Assembly: GCA_044376575.1 (NCBI GenBank)
Contig: JBILKR010000011.1
Span: 12,927 to 76,926, forward strand
Length of the DNA stretch: 64,000 nucleotides
Source of the DNA: BA4 sp044376575
Lineage (GTDB): Bacteria > Bacteroidota > Bacteroidia > CAIKAF01
Reading direction: 5' to 3'
The notes below the pieces were generated by a model. That model searched no databases. It had not been told where the DNA came from and worked only from the letters and a program-made list of their open reading frames with translations. Of this stretch, positions 51,306 to 61,300 are shown in pieces (position 1 is the stretch's first letter; each line of letters opens with the position of its first letter). Position numbers and translations under genes: made by a program.

Positions 51306-54300
51306 TTATTTACCGTGACAAGCCTTATACTTTTTACCGCTTCCGCAAGGGCAAGGATCATTTCTTCCTGTTTTTTCTTCAGCAATCACCGGTTGCGCTT
51401 TTTGTTTTTCACGCGTATCCTGTGTGCGTGTTTGTTGCGAAGCATCGTCAGTTCTGCTTGTTTTTAGTTGTTGCATGTTGGTTCTGTCGGGTGCCTGTTG
51501 CTTGATGGCCTGAGGCGAGTCAACATGTATAGTAGCTTTCATCAGGAATGAAATCACATCCTGATTTATTTTATGACTAAAATCTTTAAATAAATTGAAG
51601 GACTCTAATTTATACACCAATAAAGGATCTTTTTGTTCATACACTGCATTCTGAACACTTTGCTTTAAGTCATCCATTTCTCTCAGGTGTTCTTTCCAGC
51701 CATTATCGATGAGTGATAATGAAATGGCTTTTTCCATGCTTAATACAAGATCTGTTCCTTGAGTTTGATATGCTTTTTCGAGGTTAGTGGAAACTTGAAT
51801 TCCACGTATTCCATCGGTAATCGGCACCAAAATATTCTGATACATGTGCGCCGATTGTTCATACACATTTTTAATCACCGGATAAGCGGTTTGTGCAATG
51901 TGTTTTTTGCGAACATCATAAGAACTCATTGCTTTTTCATATACCAACTCAATCAGTTGTTGATCGTTTGATTTTAAAAATTCAATTTCATCAATCGGAG
52001 ATTCGATGGCGAGATTACGAATCAGTTCCATTTCAAATTGCTGAAAATCTCTGGATTCATGGGTTTGCGAAACAATATTTTCTGCAAGGTCATAAATCAT
52101 ATTGGCAATATCAACGGGCAGACGATCACCATATAGTGCGTTTCTTCTTTTGGAGTAAACGGCTTCACGCTGCTGATTCATCACATCATCATATTCAAGC
52201 AATCGTTTACGAACTCCAAAATTATTTTCTTCAACTTTTTTCTGCGCACGTTCAATTGATTTTGTAATCATGGAATGGGTGATAACCTCACCTTCTTTTA
52301 ATCCCATTCTGTCCATCATGCTGGCAATACGATCAGAACCAAATAAACGCATCAGGTCGTCTTCAAGCGAAACATAAAACTGAGAAGATCCTGGATCGCC
52401 TTGTCTTCCTGCACGACCTCTTAACTGACGGTCAACCCTTCTAGAGTCATGTCTCTCTGTACCAATGATTGCAAGTCCGCCTGCATCTTTTACTCCGGGA
52501 CCTAATTTAATATCTGTTCCTCTACCTGCCATGTTTGTAGCAATAGTAACAGTTCCTGCTTTACCCGCTTCAGCTACAATTTCTGCTTCACGCTGGTGCA
52601 ACTTGGCATTCAATACCTGATGCTTGATGTTTTTTAATTTGAGCATCCTGCTGAGCAACTCAGAAATCTCAACTGATGTAGTTCCTACCAGTACCGGTCT
52701 GCCTTCTTTAACATAGGTTTCTGTTTGTTCGATAACTGCATTATATTTTTCACGTTTGGTTTTATACACCAAATCATTCAGGTCTTTTCTAACTATGGAC
52801 TTATTCGTTGGTACTACCACCACATCCAGTTTATAAATATCCCATAACTCTTTTGCTTCCGTTTCAGCAGTTCCAGTCATCCCTGCAAGTTTATTGTACA
52901 TACGGAAATAATTTTGCAACGTGATGGTTGCATAAGTTTGGGTAGCGGCTTCAACTTTAACATTCTCTTTTGCTTCAATGGCCTGATGTAAACCATCTGA
53001 ATATCTTCTGCCTTCAAGAATACGTCCCGTTTGTTCATCAACGATTTTTACTTTTCCATCCATCACCACATAGTCCACATCAATTTCAAAAAGTGAATAC
53101 GCTTTTAATAATTGAATGATGGTATGAATACGTTCAGTTTTAATACTAAAATCACGAATAAGATTTTCTTTCATAGCCACTTTATCTTCTGTCGATAAAG
53201 TGTTTTGATCAATCGATGCCAATCCCGTAGCCATATCAGGAATAATAAAGAAAGAAGGATCTGCTGCATCCTGGGTAATCAATTCAATTCCTTTGTCAGT
53301 TAAATCAACAGTATTGTTTTTTTCATCAATAACGAAATACAAATCGTCATCGATTTTATGCATTTCTTTTTGCTGATCCTGTAAGTAAAAGTTTTCTGTT
53401 TTTTGAAGAATAGATTTTATTCCTGGCTCACTAAGGAACTTGATTAATGCAGAATTCTTAGGCAATCCACGGTACGACCTGAATAAATATTCAGCTCCTT
53501 TACGTTCATCTTCTTTAGAAGCATTGTCGGAAGAAAGAATTTTTTTTGCATCTGCAAACTGAATATTGATGAGTTTTTTCTGTGCATTAACCAACCTTTC
53601 TACTTTAGGTTTTAGCTGGATAAATTCCTGATTTTCGCCTTTAGGTGTAGGTCCGGAAATAATCAATGGAGTACGGGCATCATCGACAAGTACAGAATCT
53701 ACCTCATCGACAATTGCATAATTATGACCACGCTGAACTAATTCTTCGGGTGTGCGGCACATATTGTCGCGTAAATAATCAAAACCAAATTCATTGTTTG
53801 TGCCGTAAGTAACATCAGCCAAATAAGCATTTCTGCGAGCTTCAGAATTTGGTTGATGTTTATCAATACAATCCACCCTTAACCCATGAAACTCAAACAA
53901 AGGTCCCATCCATTCTGAGTCACGTTTTGCCAGATAGTCATTAACAGTTACTACGTGAACACCTCTTCCCGGAAGAGCATTCAGATATATGGCAAGCGTT
54001 GCCACCAGCGTTTTACCTTCACCGGTAGCCATTTCAGCAATTTTTCCTGAATGTAAAACTGATCCGCCTATAAGTTGGACATCATAATGAACCATTTCCC
54101 AGGTAACTTCGCCGCCGGCAGCTATCCAGGTTTTATTCCATAATGCTTTTTCACCTTGTATAGTGATATTATTTCTAATGATGGCAAGTTCTTTATCAAG
54201 GGGTGTAGCAGTAACGTCAACTGGAGATGATTCTTTTAATCTTCTTGCCGTTTCCTTTATCACAGCAAAAGCCTCAGCTTGGATATCTTTTAAAACGACT

Positions 54301-54611
54301 TCAATTTTCTCTGTGCATTTTTTTTCTATTTCGTCGATTTGCTTGTAAAGTTCTTCTTTTTCTATGTAATCAACTTCTGAAATAGTAGAAATTTTATTTT
54401 TAATTTCCTGAATTTCATTAACTTCAATTGATATTGCCTCGTTAATTTTTATTCTAAATGCAACCGTTTTGTTTCTAAGTTCATCATTAGATATGTGCTG
54501 AATTTCTTGAAAATGGTGTTGCACCTTTTCAACAATTGGTTTAAGTTCTTTCAGGTCGCGGTCACCTTTGTTTCCAACAAATTTGCTGATTATATCGCCT
54601 AGTATCCCCAT
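51306..54611 (-). CDS. secA: Preprotein translocase ATPase SecA
   Basis: 1101 residues, longer than E. coli SecA (901) as is usual in Bacteroidota. NBD1 with GEGKTLVATLAIYL (Walker A) and the DEVDSVLVDDARTP DEAD-type motif; NBD2 with TNMAGRGTDIKLG; an insertion of about 200 residues lies in the region between the DEVD motif and NBD2 (about 320-500). The C-terminal linker rich in Gln and Thr ends in the zinc-binding motif CPCGSGKKYKACHG. It drives Sec export, on which the T9SS cargo here depends. Divergent from the 54773 gene. Confidence 0.97.
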   Translation of the reverse strand: MGILGDIISKFVGNKGDRDLKELKPIVEKVQHHFQEIQHISNDELRNKTVAFRIKINEAISIEVNEIQEIKNKISTISEVDYIEKEELYKQIDEIEKKCTEKIEVVLKDIQAEAFAVIKETARRLKESSPVDVTATPLDKELAIIRNNITIQGEKALWNKTWIAAGGEVTWEMVHYDVQLIGGSVLHSGKIAEMATGEGKTLVATLAIYLNALPGRGVHVVTVNDYLAKRDSEWMGPLFEFHGLRVDCIDKHQPNSEARRNAYLADVTYGTNNEFGFDYLRDNMCRTPEELVQRGHNYAIVDEVDSVLVDDARTPLIISGPTPKGENQEFIQLKPKVERLVNAQKKLINIQFADAKKILSSDNASKEDERKGAEYLFRSYRGLPKNSALIKFLSEPGIKSILQKTENFYLQDQQKEMHKIDDDLYFVIDEKNNTVDLTDKGIELITQDAADPSFFIIPDMATGLASIDQNTLSTEDKVAMKENLIRDFSIKTERIHTIIQLLKAYSLFEIDVDYVVMDGKVKIVDEQTGRILEGRRYSDGLHQAIEAKENVKVEAATQTYATITLQNYFRMYNKLAGMTGTAETEAKELWDIYKLDVVVVPTNKSIVRKDLNDLVYKTKREKYNAVIEQTETYVKEGRPVLVGTTSVEISELLSRMLKLKNIKHQVLNAKLHQREAEIVAEAGKAGTVTIATNMAGRGTDIKLGPGVKDAGGLAIIGTERHDSRRVDRQLRGRAGRQGDPGSSQFYVSLEDDLMRLFGSDRIASMMDRMGLKEGEVITHSMITKSIERAQKKVEENNFGVRKRLLEYDDVMNQQREAVYSKRRNALYGDRLPVDIANMIYDLAENIVSQTHESRDFQQFEMELIRNLAIESPIDEIEFLKSNDQQLIELVYEKAMSSYDVRKKHIAQTAYPVIKNVYEQSAHMYQNILVPITDGIRGIQVSTNLEKAYQTQGTDLVLSMEKAISLSLIDNGWKEHLREMDDLKQSVQNAVYEQKDPLLVYKLESFNLFKDFSHKINQDVISFLMKATIHVDSPQAIKQQAPDRTNMQQLKTSRTDDASQQTRTQDTREKQKAQPVIAEEKTGRNDPCPCGSGKKYKACHGK

Positions 54612-54772
54612 GAAGTTCAGGTTTATATTGAGGCGCTAAATTAGGCTAAAAATTGGAATTCTAGGGTATGTGATAATTTATCAATAAGATAATGTATGTT
54701 TTTTTTTGTAGATTAATATATTTTAATATTTTAGTGCTTTGAATTCTTAACGCAAATTTTACAATCATTTAT

Positions 54773-57700
54773 ATGAGACAAAGAATACTCTTGTTAATAT
54801 CATCATTTTTTATCTTTAATGTTTCAATTCATTCGCAGACATTTAATCAGCCTGAACCTGGAACATGTGGAATGAATTGTGATGCACCATTAAACGGAAA
54901 TGGAACACTTGGACAGATTTATAACAACTCTGCATGTGGTTTGAATTTTGTTACCCAGTCTAATCGTATTGGAAAGCGTTTTAGTCCACAGGGAACAGGT
55001 AATCCTTCAACATTTCCTATTTCAGGAATTCCACCTTGTGCTACAGGTGGAGGAATTATTAAAGCATTTTTATGGGCTGGAACATCTGGAAACGGAGCTG
55101 CAATGACTGTTTCTATTACAAATCCACAAGGAGTAACGCAGGCTTTCCCTATGCAGGTGGTAGGAAGTGGACCTGACAAGTGTTGGGGTTATTCGGGCTC
55201 GCATACCTATCGTGCTGATGTAACTTCTATCATCACTGGAAATGGAAATTATATCATGTCGGGTTTTTTGCTTGGACCAGGCACTAATGACGTAGATGGA
55301 GCTACGCTGATGATTATTTATCAGGATCCACAGGCAACTTACAAAGGACACATCGTGATTCACGATGGAGCTGTTATTATTAATGGAGGAACAACAACGC
55401 AGACAGTTACAGGAATTGCGGCTTGTGCCAATTCAATTAACGCAAGGGCTTTTAGTTGTATTGCAGATTTACAAATGGCGGGAACATTAACTATGAATGG
55501 AACACCAGCACCTTTTACATTTAACTGGTGGAACTATACACAGGTAAATACCAATGTTACCAATGGTCAGAACACTTCTAATTTTACCATGAGCTCAGGA
55601 GGAGATTGTTACAATTTTGCAATGGCAGGAATTTATTACCAAACCAATACTTGTCAGACTTGCCCTTTGGCGCAGGCTTCATTAATTTTAAATACTACAT
55701 CAGTAAATACAAACTGTATGGGTAATAACGGATCAGCGAGTGTAACTGCAACCGGAGCCCCCGGTCCTTACGCTTATTTATGGTCAACCGGAGCAACCAC
55801 ACAATCTATTTCAAATTTATCACCGGGAACATATACAGTAACCGTTTCTGCCAATAATGGATGTATATCCAACTCTGCCACTGTAACTGTTTTAAACGTA
55901 GGTGCAGCAGTAAATATTACTAATGTGATGACTCCACCCAGTTGTGGTGGAGGAAATGATGGTTCAATTGCGCTTACTGTAACAGGTGGCTCTCCACCAT
56001 TTAACTATTCTTGGAACCCGAATGTGGGTAATACTCCTACAGTTACAAATTTAACTGCAGGTAATTATGTGGTTACTATTTCAGATGAATTAGGTTGTAC
56101 TTCAACGGCATTAATTACAGTTACTGAGCCACCGCCTTTAGTGATTCAACCTGCCCAAACAAACGTGTCTTGTAATGGAGGTAATAATGGTTCTGCTACA
56201 GCGATGGTTACCGGTGGAACAGGTACATACAATTATGTATGGACGCCAGTGGCATCAACTAATCCTAGTGTAACAGGTCTTGGTGTTGGTAGCTACACTG
56301 TAACCGTTGGTGATGCGAATGGTTGCACCACAAGTTATACGTTTAACATCACTGATCCTGCAGCTTTGCAAATCAGTTTCCCAACGGCTTCAGATCCTTT
56401 ATGTCATGGTTCTGCTGATGGTACAATAACGGCTTCTGCTTCAGGGGGAACCTCGCCTTATAATTATGTTTGGTCAAATGCTGCCACAGGCGCAACCATA
56501 ACAGGATTGTTGGCAGGCACATACACAGTAACTGTTACTGATGCAAATAATTGTATTTTAACTTCTTCAGTAACTATAAATAATCCTGATCCATTATTTG
56601 CTTCAATCACCTCAGTTACAAATGTTAGTTGTTTTGGATTAAGCGATGGAATCATAAATGCCAGTGTTGTTGGAGGAACTCTTCCATATACCATTGCATG
56701 GACCCCAACAGGTGGAAATACACAAATAGCAAATGGTCTTCCAACTGGTAGTTATTTAATGACAGTGACGGATGCAAATGGTTGTATTGATACAGTATCT
56801 GCTTTTGTAAATCAACCACCACTTTTAACTGTAGATATTGTGAATTCAACAGATGCATCGTGTTATGGATATAGCGATGGTTCAGCCGCAGCTCTTATTG
56901 CTGGGGGTGTATCGCCTGTTTATACTGTCAACTGGTCTCCGGTGGGCGGAAACGGACCTGTTGCTTCTCAAATACCTGGTGGATTCTATACAATTAACGT
57001 ATTGGATCAGAATAATTGTTCAGCGAGTGATACAATTACTATTGGACAACCAGCATTATTTATTGTGGATGCTTCTGTTACAGATAATCAATTATGTTTT
57101 GGAGAATCAACAGACCTTTCATCCATTACTGCAGGTGGTATTGGTACATTGGATTTTATGTGGAATAATTCACAGCCTACACAGAACCTAACTGTTACTC
57201 CAAATCAAACACAATATCATGTCATTGCAGTTACTGATGATAACAACTGTATTGCATGGGATTCTGTGCTGGTAGTTGTGTCTCCTATTCCTGTAGCCGG
57301 TTTTACCGGAGGTCAGGCATGTGAGGGATTAGTTTCCACCTTTACAAACACTACAACTGTTGCAACAGGTTCTATTGCTACGTACCAGTGGGATTTTGGT
57401 GATGGTGTAGGTTTCTCCAATACAATGAATCCAACATATACATATTTAGCCGATGGTACTTATAATGTTACATTAAACGTTGTTTCAGATATGGGTTGTA
57501 CTTCAACTATCACTCTTCCCATATCAATTTATGAAGTTCCGACAGTTACATTTAATGTTGATAATGCAATTGGATGTGTAACGCATTGTGTTGGATTTAC
57601 TGATTTGACAGTAATGACAACATCAACTATTGCTATGTGGGATTGGCAGGCCAATGGACAACAGATAGGTTCTTCCTCAAATCTTAATTATTGTTTTACA

Positions 57701-58318
57701 AATCCCGGTTCTTATGATATTGGATTATTTATACAAACCGATAAAGGCTGTGTAGCCAGTACAACCATCAATGGATTAGTAACGGTACATCCAAATCCTG
57801 TAGCAAACTTTACAGTTTCAAGTTTGGTATTACAACTCAGTGATCCAATTGCAGAGTTTACTGACCAATCACTTTTAGCAACAACATGGCTTTGGGATTT
57901 TGGTGATGGAAATACTTCAAATGTTCAAAATCCTATGCATATTTATGGAGATACTGGAGTGTATTGTGCTAATTTAACTGTATCCACACCTTTTGGTTGT
58001 ACAGATAGTCAAATCATGTGTCTAACTGTAGATCCTGAATTTAATCTTTATCTGCCAAATTCTTTTACACCTAATGGTGATAAAAAGAATGATATTTTCA
58101 ATGTAGCAGGTATGGGATTGTTGGAAGCTAAAATGCTAATCTTTAATAGATGGGGTCAGTTGATATATGAAACTGTAAACATCGATCAAGGCTGGAATGG
58201 ATATATCAATAACGGTGATGTACTTGCACCTCAAGGAGTTTATGTTTATAGAATTGAAATTACTGATTATAAAGGTGACTTTTATACCTTTATTGGTAAT
58301 GTTAATTTATTGCAATAA
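54773..58318 (+). CDS. SprB-repeat surface protein with T9SS type B sorting domain
   Basis: 1181 residues. Signal peptide 1-22 (cleavage near HSQ). Residues about 23-305 form an N-terminal beta domain that resembles DUF3344-type modules and ends in a Cys-rich segment (CQTC). Seven SprB-like repeats follow (about 306-840), each with a Cys at the start (VSCNGGNNGSA, PLCHGSADGT, VSCFGLSDG), then three PKD-like modules (about 845-1085) with WDFGDG or an altered form (WDWQANGQ) in the middle one. The last 90 residues are the gliding-motility C-terminal (CHU_C) domain: PNSFTPNGDKKNDIFNV, IFNRWGQLIYE, PQGVYVYRIEI. It is surface-exposed via the type IX system. Confidence 0.92.
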   Translation: MRQRILLLISSFFIFNVSIHSQTFNQPEPGTCGMNCDAPLNGNGTLGQIYNNSACGLNFVTQSNRIGKRFSPQGTGNPSTFPISGIPPCATGGGIIKAFLWAGTSGNGAAMTVSITNPQGVTQAFPMQVVGSGPDKCWGYSGSHTYRADVTSIITGNGNYIMSGFLLGPGTNDVDGATLMIIYQDPQATYKGHIVIHDGAVIINGGTTTQTVTGIAACANSINARAFSCIADLQMAGTLTMNGTPAPFTFNWWNYTQVNTNVTNGQNTSNFTMSSGGDCYNFAMAGIYYQTNTCQTCPLAQASLILNTTSVNTNCMGNNGSASVTATGAPGPYAYLWSTGATTQSISNLSPGTYTVTVSANNGCISNSATVTVLNVGAAVNITNVMTPPSCGGGNDGSIALTVTGGSPPFNYSWNPNVGNTPTVTNLTAGNYVVTISDELGCTSTALITVTEPPPLVIQPAQTNVSCNGGNNGSATAMVTGGTGTYNYVWTPVASTNPSVTGLGVGSYTVTVGDANGCTTSYTFNITDPAALQISFPTASDPLCHGSADGTITASASGGTSPYNYVWSNAATGATITGLLAGTYTVTVTDANNCILTSSVTINNPDPLFASITSVTNVSCFGLSDGIINASVVGGTLPYTIAWTPTGGNTQIANGLPTGSYLMTVTDANGCIDTVSAFVNQPPLLTVDIVNSTDASCYGYSDGSAAALIAGGVSPVYTVNWSPVGGNGPVASQIPGGFYTINVLDQNNCSASDTITIGQPALFIVDASVTDNQLCFGESTDLSSITAGGIGTLDFMWNNSQPTQNLTVTPNQTQYHVIAVTDDNNCIAWDSVLVVVSPIPVAGFTGGQACEGLVSTFTNTTTVATGSIATYQWDFGDGVGFSNTMNPTYTYLADGTYNVTLNVVSDMGCTSTITLPISIYEVPTVTFNVDNAIGCVTHCVGFTDLTVMTTSTIAMWDWQANGQQIGSSSNLNYCFTNPGSYDIGLFIQTDKGCVASTTINGLVTVHPNPVANFTVSSLVLQLSDPIAEFTDQSLLATTWLWDFGDGNTSNVQNPMHIYGDTGVYCANLTVSTPFGCTDSQIMCLTVDPEFNLYLPNSFTPNGDKKNDIFNVAGMGLLEAKMLIFNRWGQLIYETVNIDQGWNGYINNGDVLAPQGVYVYRIEITDYKGDFYTFIGNVNLLQ

Positions 58319-58382
58319 ATTACTTATCTAAGATATTAAATGATTTTAGTATAAATGCATTTAATCAACCCTTGATTTAATT

Positions 58383-61300
58383 ATGTGCAACTATAGAAAA
58401 TTCATAAGTCTGAATTTAAATATAGAAAGTATCATTCTGTTATTGCTGTTTTTCTTTTTTAGTAATTCATTTTCATATGCTCAGCAATCTGTAAGTTTTT
58501 ATTATACAGGTAATATTCAAACATGGGTTGTTCCTCCCTGTGTTACAACTATTAATGTTCTTGCTGCCGGAGCGAAGGGCGGAGGAAATAATGGTGGCAA
58601 TGGAGCTGTAGTACAAGGTAATGTTCCAGTTACACCTGGTCAAATTTTACAAATCAGGGTAGGAGGTATGGGTAATTGCCCAACAGGCGGTTGGAACGGT
58701 GGTGGAAATGGTTGGACCGCAAGTCCATCTAATCACCTTTCGTGTGGAGGTGGTGGAGCATCTGATGTTCGTATTCCACCATATGCATTAAATAATCGAT
58801 TAATCGTTGGGTCCGGTGGTGGTGGAAGGGCAGGAGGTTCTCCTTATCAGGTGAACGGAGGTGCGGGTGCTTGTGCTACGGGTTTTGCCGGAGCAGGCTC
58901 TCCTTTTACAGGAACGGGTGGTGGTGGAGGATCTCAGTTTTCTGGAGGAAATGGTGGTCCGCCATGGGGTGGTGGTCAATGGGGACAGGCTGGTAGTTTA
59001 GGTAATGGTGGTAATGGTGGATATTATATAAATGCTTCAGGTGGTGGTGGTGGTGGTGGATTTTATGGCGGTGGCGGTGGTGGCGCTGATAATTGTTGTG
59101 CTTATGCCAACGGCGGCGGTGGTGGTGGCGGCGGCTCTAGTCTAACCCCTGCAGCAGGAACCTGTAATGCTTCAAGTAATACTGGAAACGGTTACGTAAC
59201 TATCACTTATACTACTTCACCGGTAATTGTTTCTGCATCTAATACTGGGCCATATTGTACCGGTCAAACAATTCAGTTAAACACAAATTCACCTGGAACT
59301 TATGTTTGGACAGGTCCCAATAATTTTTATTCAACTTTACAAAATCCAACTATTCCAAATGCTTCAATAGCCAATGCTGGTGTATATACTGTAACAGTAA
59401 CAAATAATAATTGTACCAGCACGGCTACCACTACTGTGGTTGTTAATCAGGGACCTGTTGTTTCTATTATTAATAACACCAATTCAACAGTTTTAAATTG
59501 TAATCAAACATCTATTTCACTCAGCGCGACAGGAGGTGGAACATATCAGTGGAGTGGCGGGAATACACCAACATCTCCATTTAATACTTTTACTCAGCCG
59601 GGAACCTATACGGTAACGGTTACAGGGGCGAATGGCTGTACAGCGACCAGCAGTATTACGATAACTCAGGATGTCACCCCACCGGTAGTATCGATTACCA
59701 ATAACAGTAACAGCAGCCAGTTGAACTGTTTACAATCGAGTATCAGTGTAACGGCAGGCACGGGAGTGAGTTATCAGTGGAGTGGGGGAAACACGCCCAC
59801 CACAGCTACCAATACGTTCACTCAGCCGGGAACCTATACAGTAACGGTAACAGGAGCGAATGGCTGTACCGCCACGAGCAGCATTACTATCACGCAAGAC
59901 CTGACTCCTCCACCTGCGATAATTACCAATAATACGAACACAACGATATTGACCTGCGCGCAGACGAGCATCAGTGTAACAGCAGGCACGGGAGCGAGTT
60001 ATCAGTGGAGTGGGGGAAACACACCCACCACAGCTGCCAATACGTTTACCCAACCGGGAGTATATACAGTAACGGTAACAGGAGCGAATGGCTGTACCGC
60101 CACGAGCAGTATCACGATTACCCAAAACATCACCCCACCGATAGCATCGATTACGAACAATACGAACACCACGATATTGACTTGTTCTCAGACGAGCATC
60201 AGTGTGACAGCAGGCACGGGAGTGAGTTATCAGTGGAGTGGGGGTAACACGCCAACGACCGCGGCCAATACGTTTACTCAGCCTGGCACATATACGGTAA
60301 CGGTAACAGGAGCGAATGGCTGTACCGCCACGAGCAGTATTACCATTAGCCAAAACATCACCCCACCGACGGTATCTATTACGAACAATACGAACACAAC
60401 GATCTTGACTTGCGCACAGACGAGCATCAGTGTGACAGCAGGCACGGGAGTGAGTTATCAGTGGAGTGGAGGGAACACACCCACTACAGCTGCCAATACG
60501 TTTACTCAGCCGGGAACCTATACGGTGACGGTTACAGGGGCGAATGGTTGTACAGCCACGAGCAGTATTACGATAACTCAGGATGTCACCCCACCGGTAG
60601 TATCGATTACCAATAACAGTAACAGCAGCCAGTTGAACTGTTTACAATCGAGTATCAGTGTAACGGCAGGCACTGGAGTGAGTTATCAGTGGAGTGGGGG
60701 GAACACGCCCACCACAGCATCCAATACGTTCACTCAGCCGGGAACCTATACAGTAACGGTAACAGGAGCGAATGGCTGTACCGCCACGAGCAGCATTACT
60801 ATCACGCAAGACCTGACTCCTCCACCTGCGATAATTACCAATAATACGAACACAACGATATTGACCTGCGCGCAGACGAGCATCAGTGTAACAGCAGGCA
60901 CGGGAGCGAGTTATCAGTGGAGTGGGGGAAACACACCCACCACAGCTGCCAATACGTTTACCCAACCGGGAGTATATACAGTAACGGTAACAGGAGCGAA
61001 TGGTTGTACCGCCACGAGCAGTATCACGATTACCCAAAACATCACCCCACCGATAGCATCGATTACGAACAATACAAATGCAACGATCTTGACCTGCGCA
61101 CAGACGAGCATCAGTGTGACAGCAGGCACGGGAGTGAGTTATCAGTGGAGCGGAGGTAACACGCCAACGACTGCGGCCAATACGTTTACTCAGCCTGGCA
61201 CATATACAGTAACGGTAACAGGAGCGAATGGCTGTACAGCCACGAGCAGTATTACCATTAGCCAAAACATCACCCCACCGACGGTATCTATTACAAACAA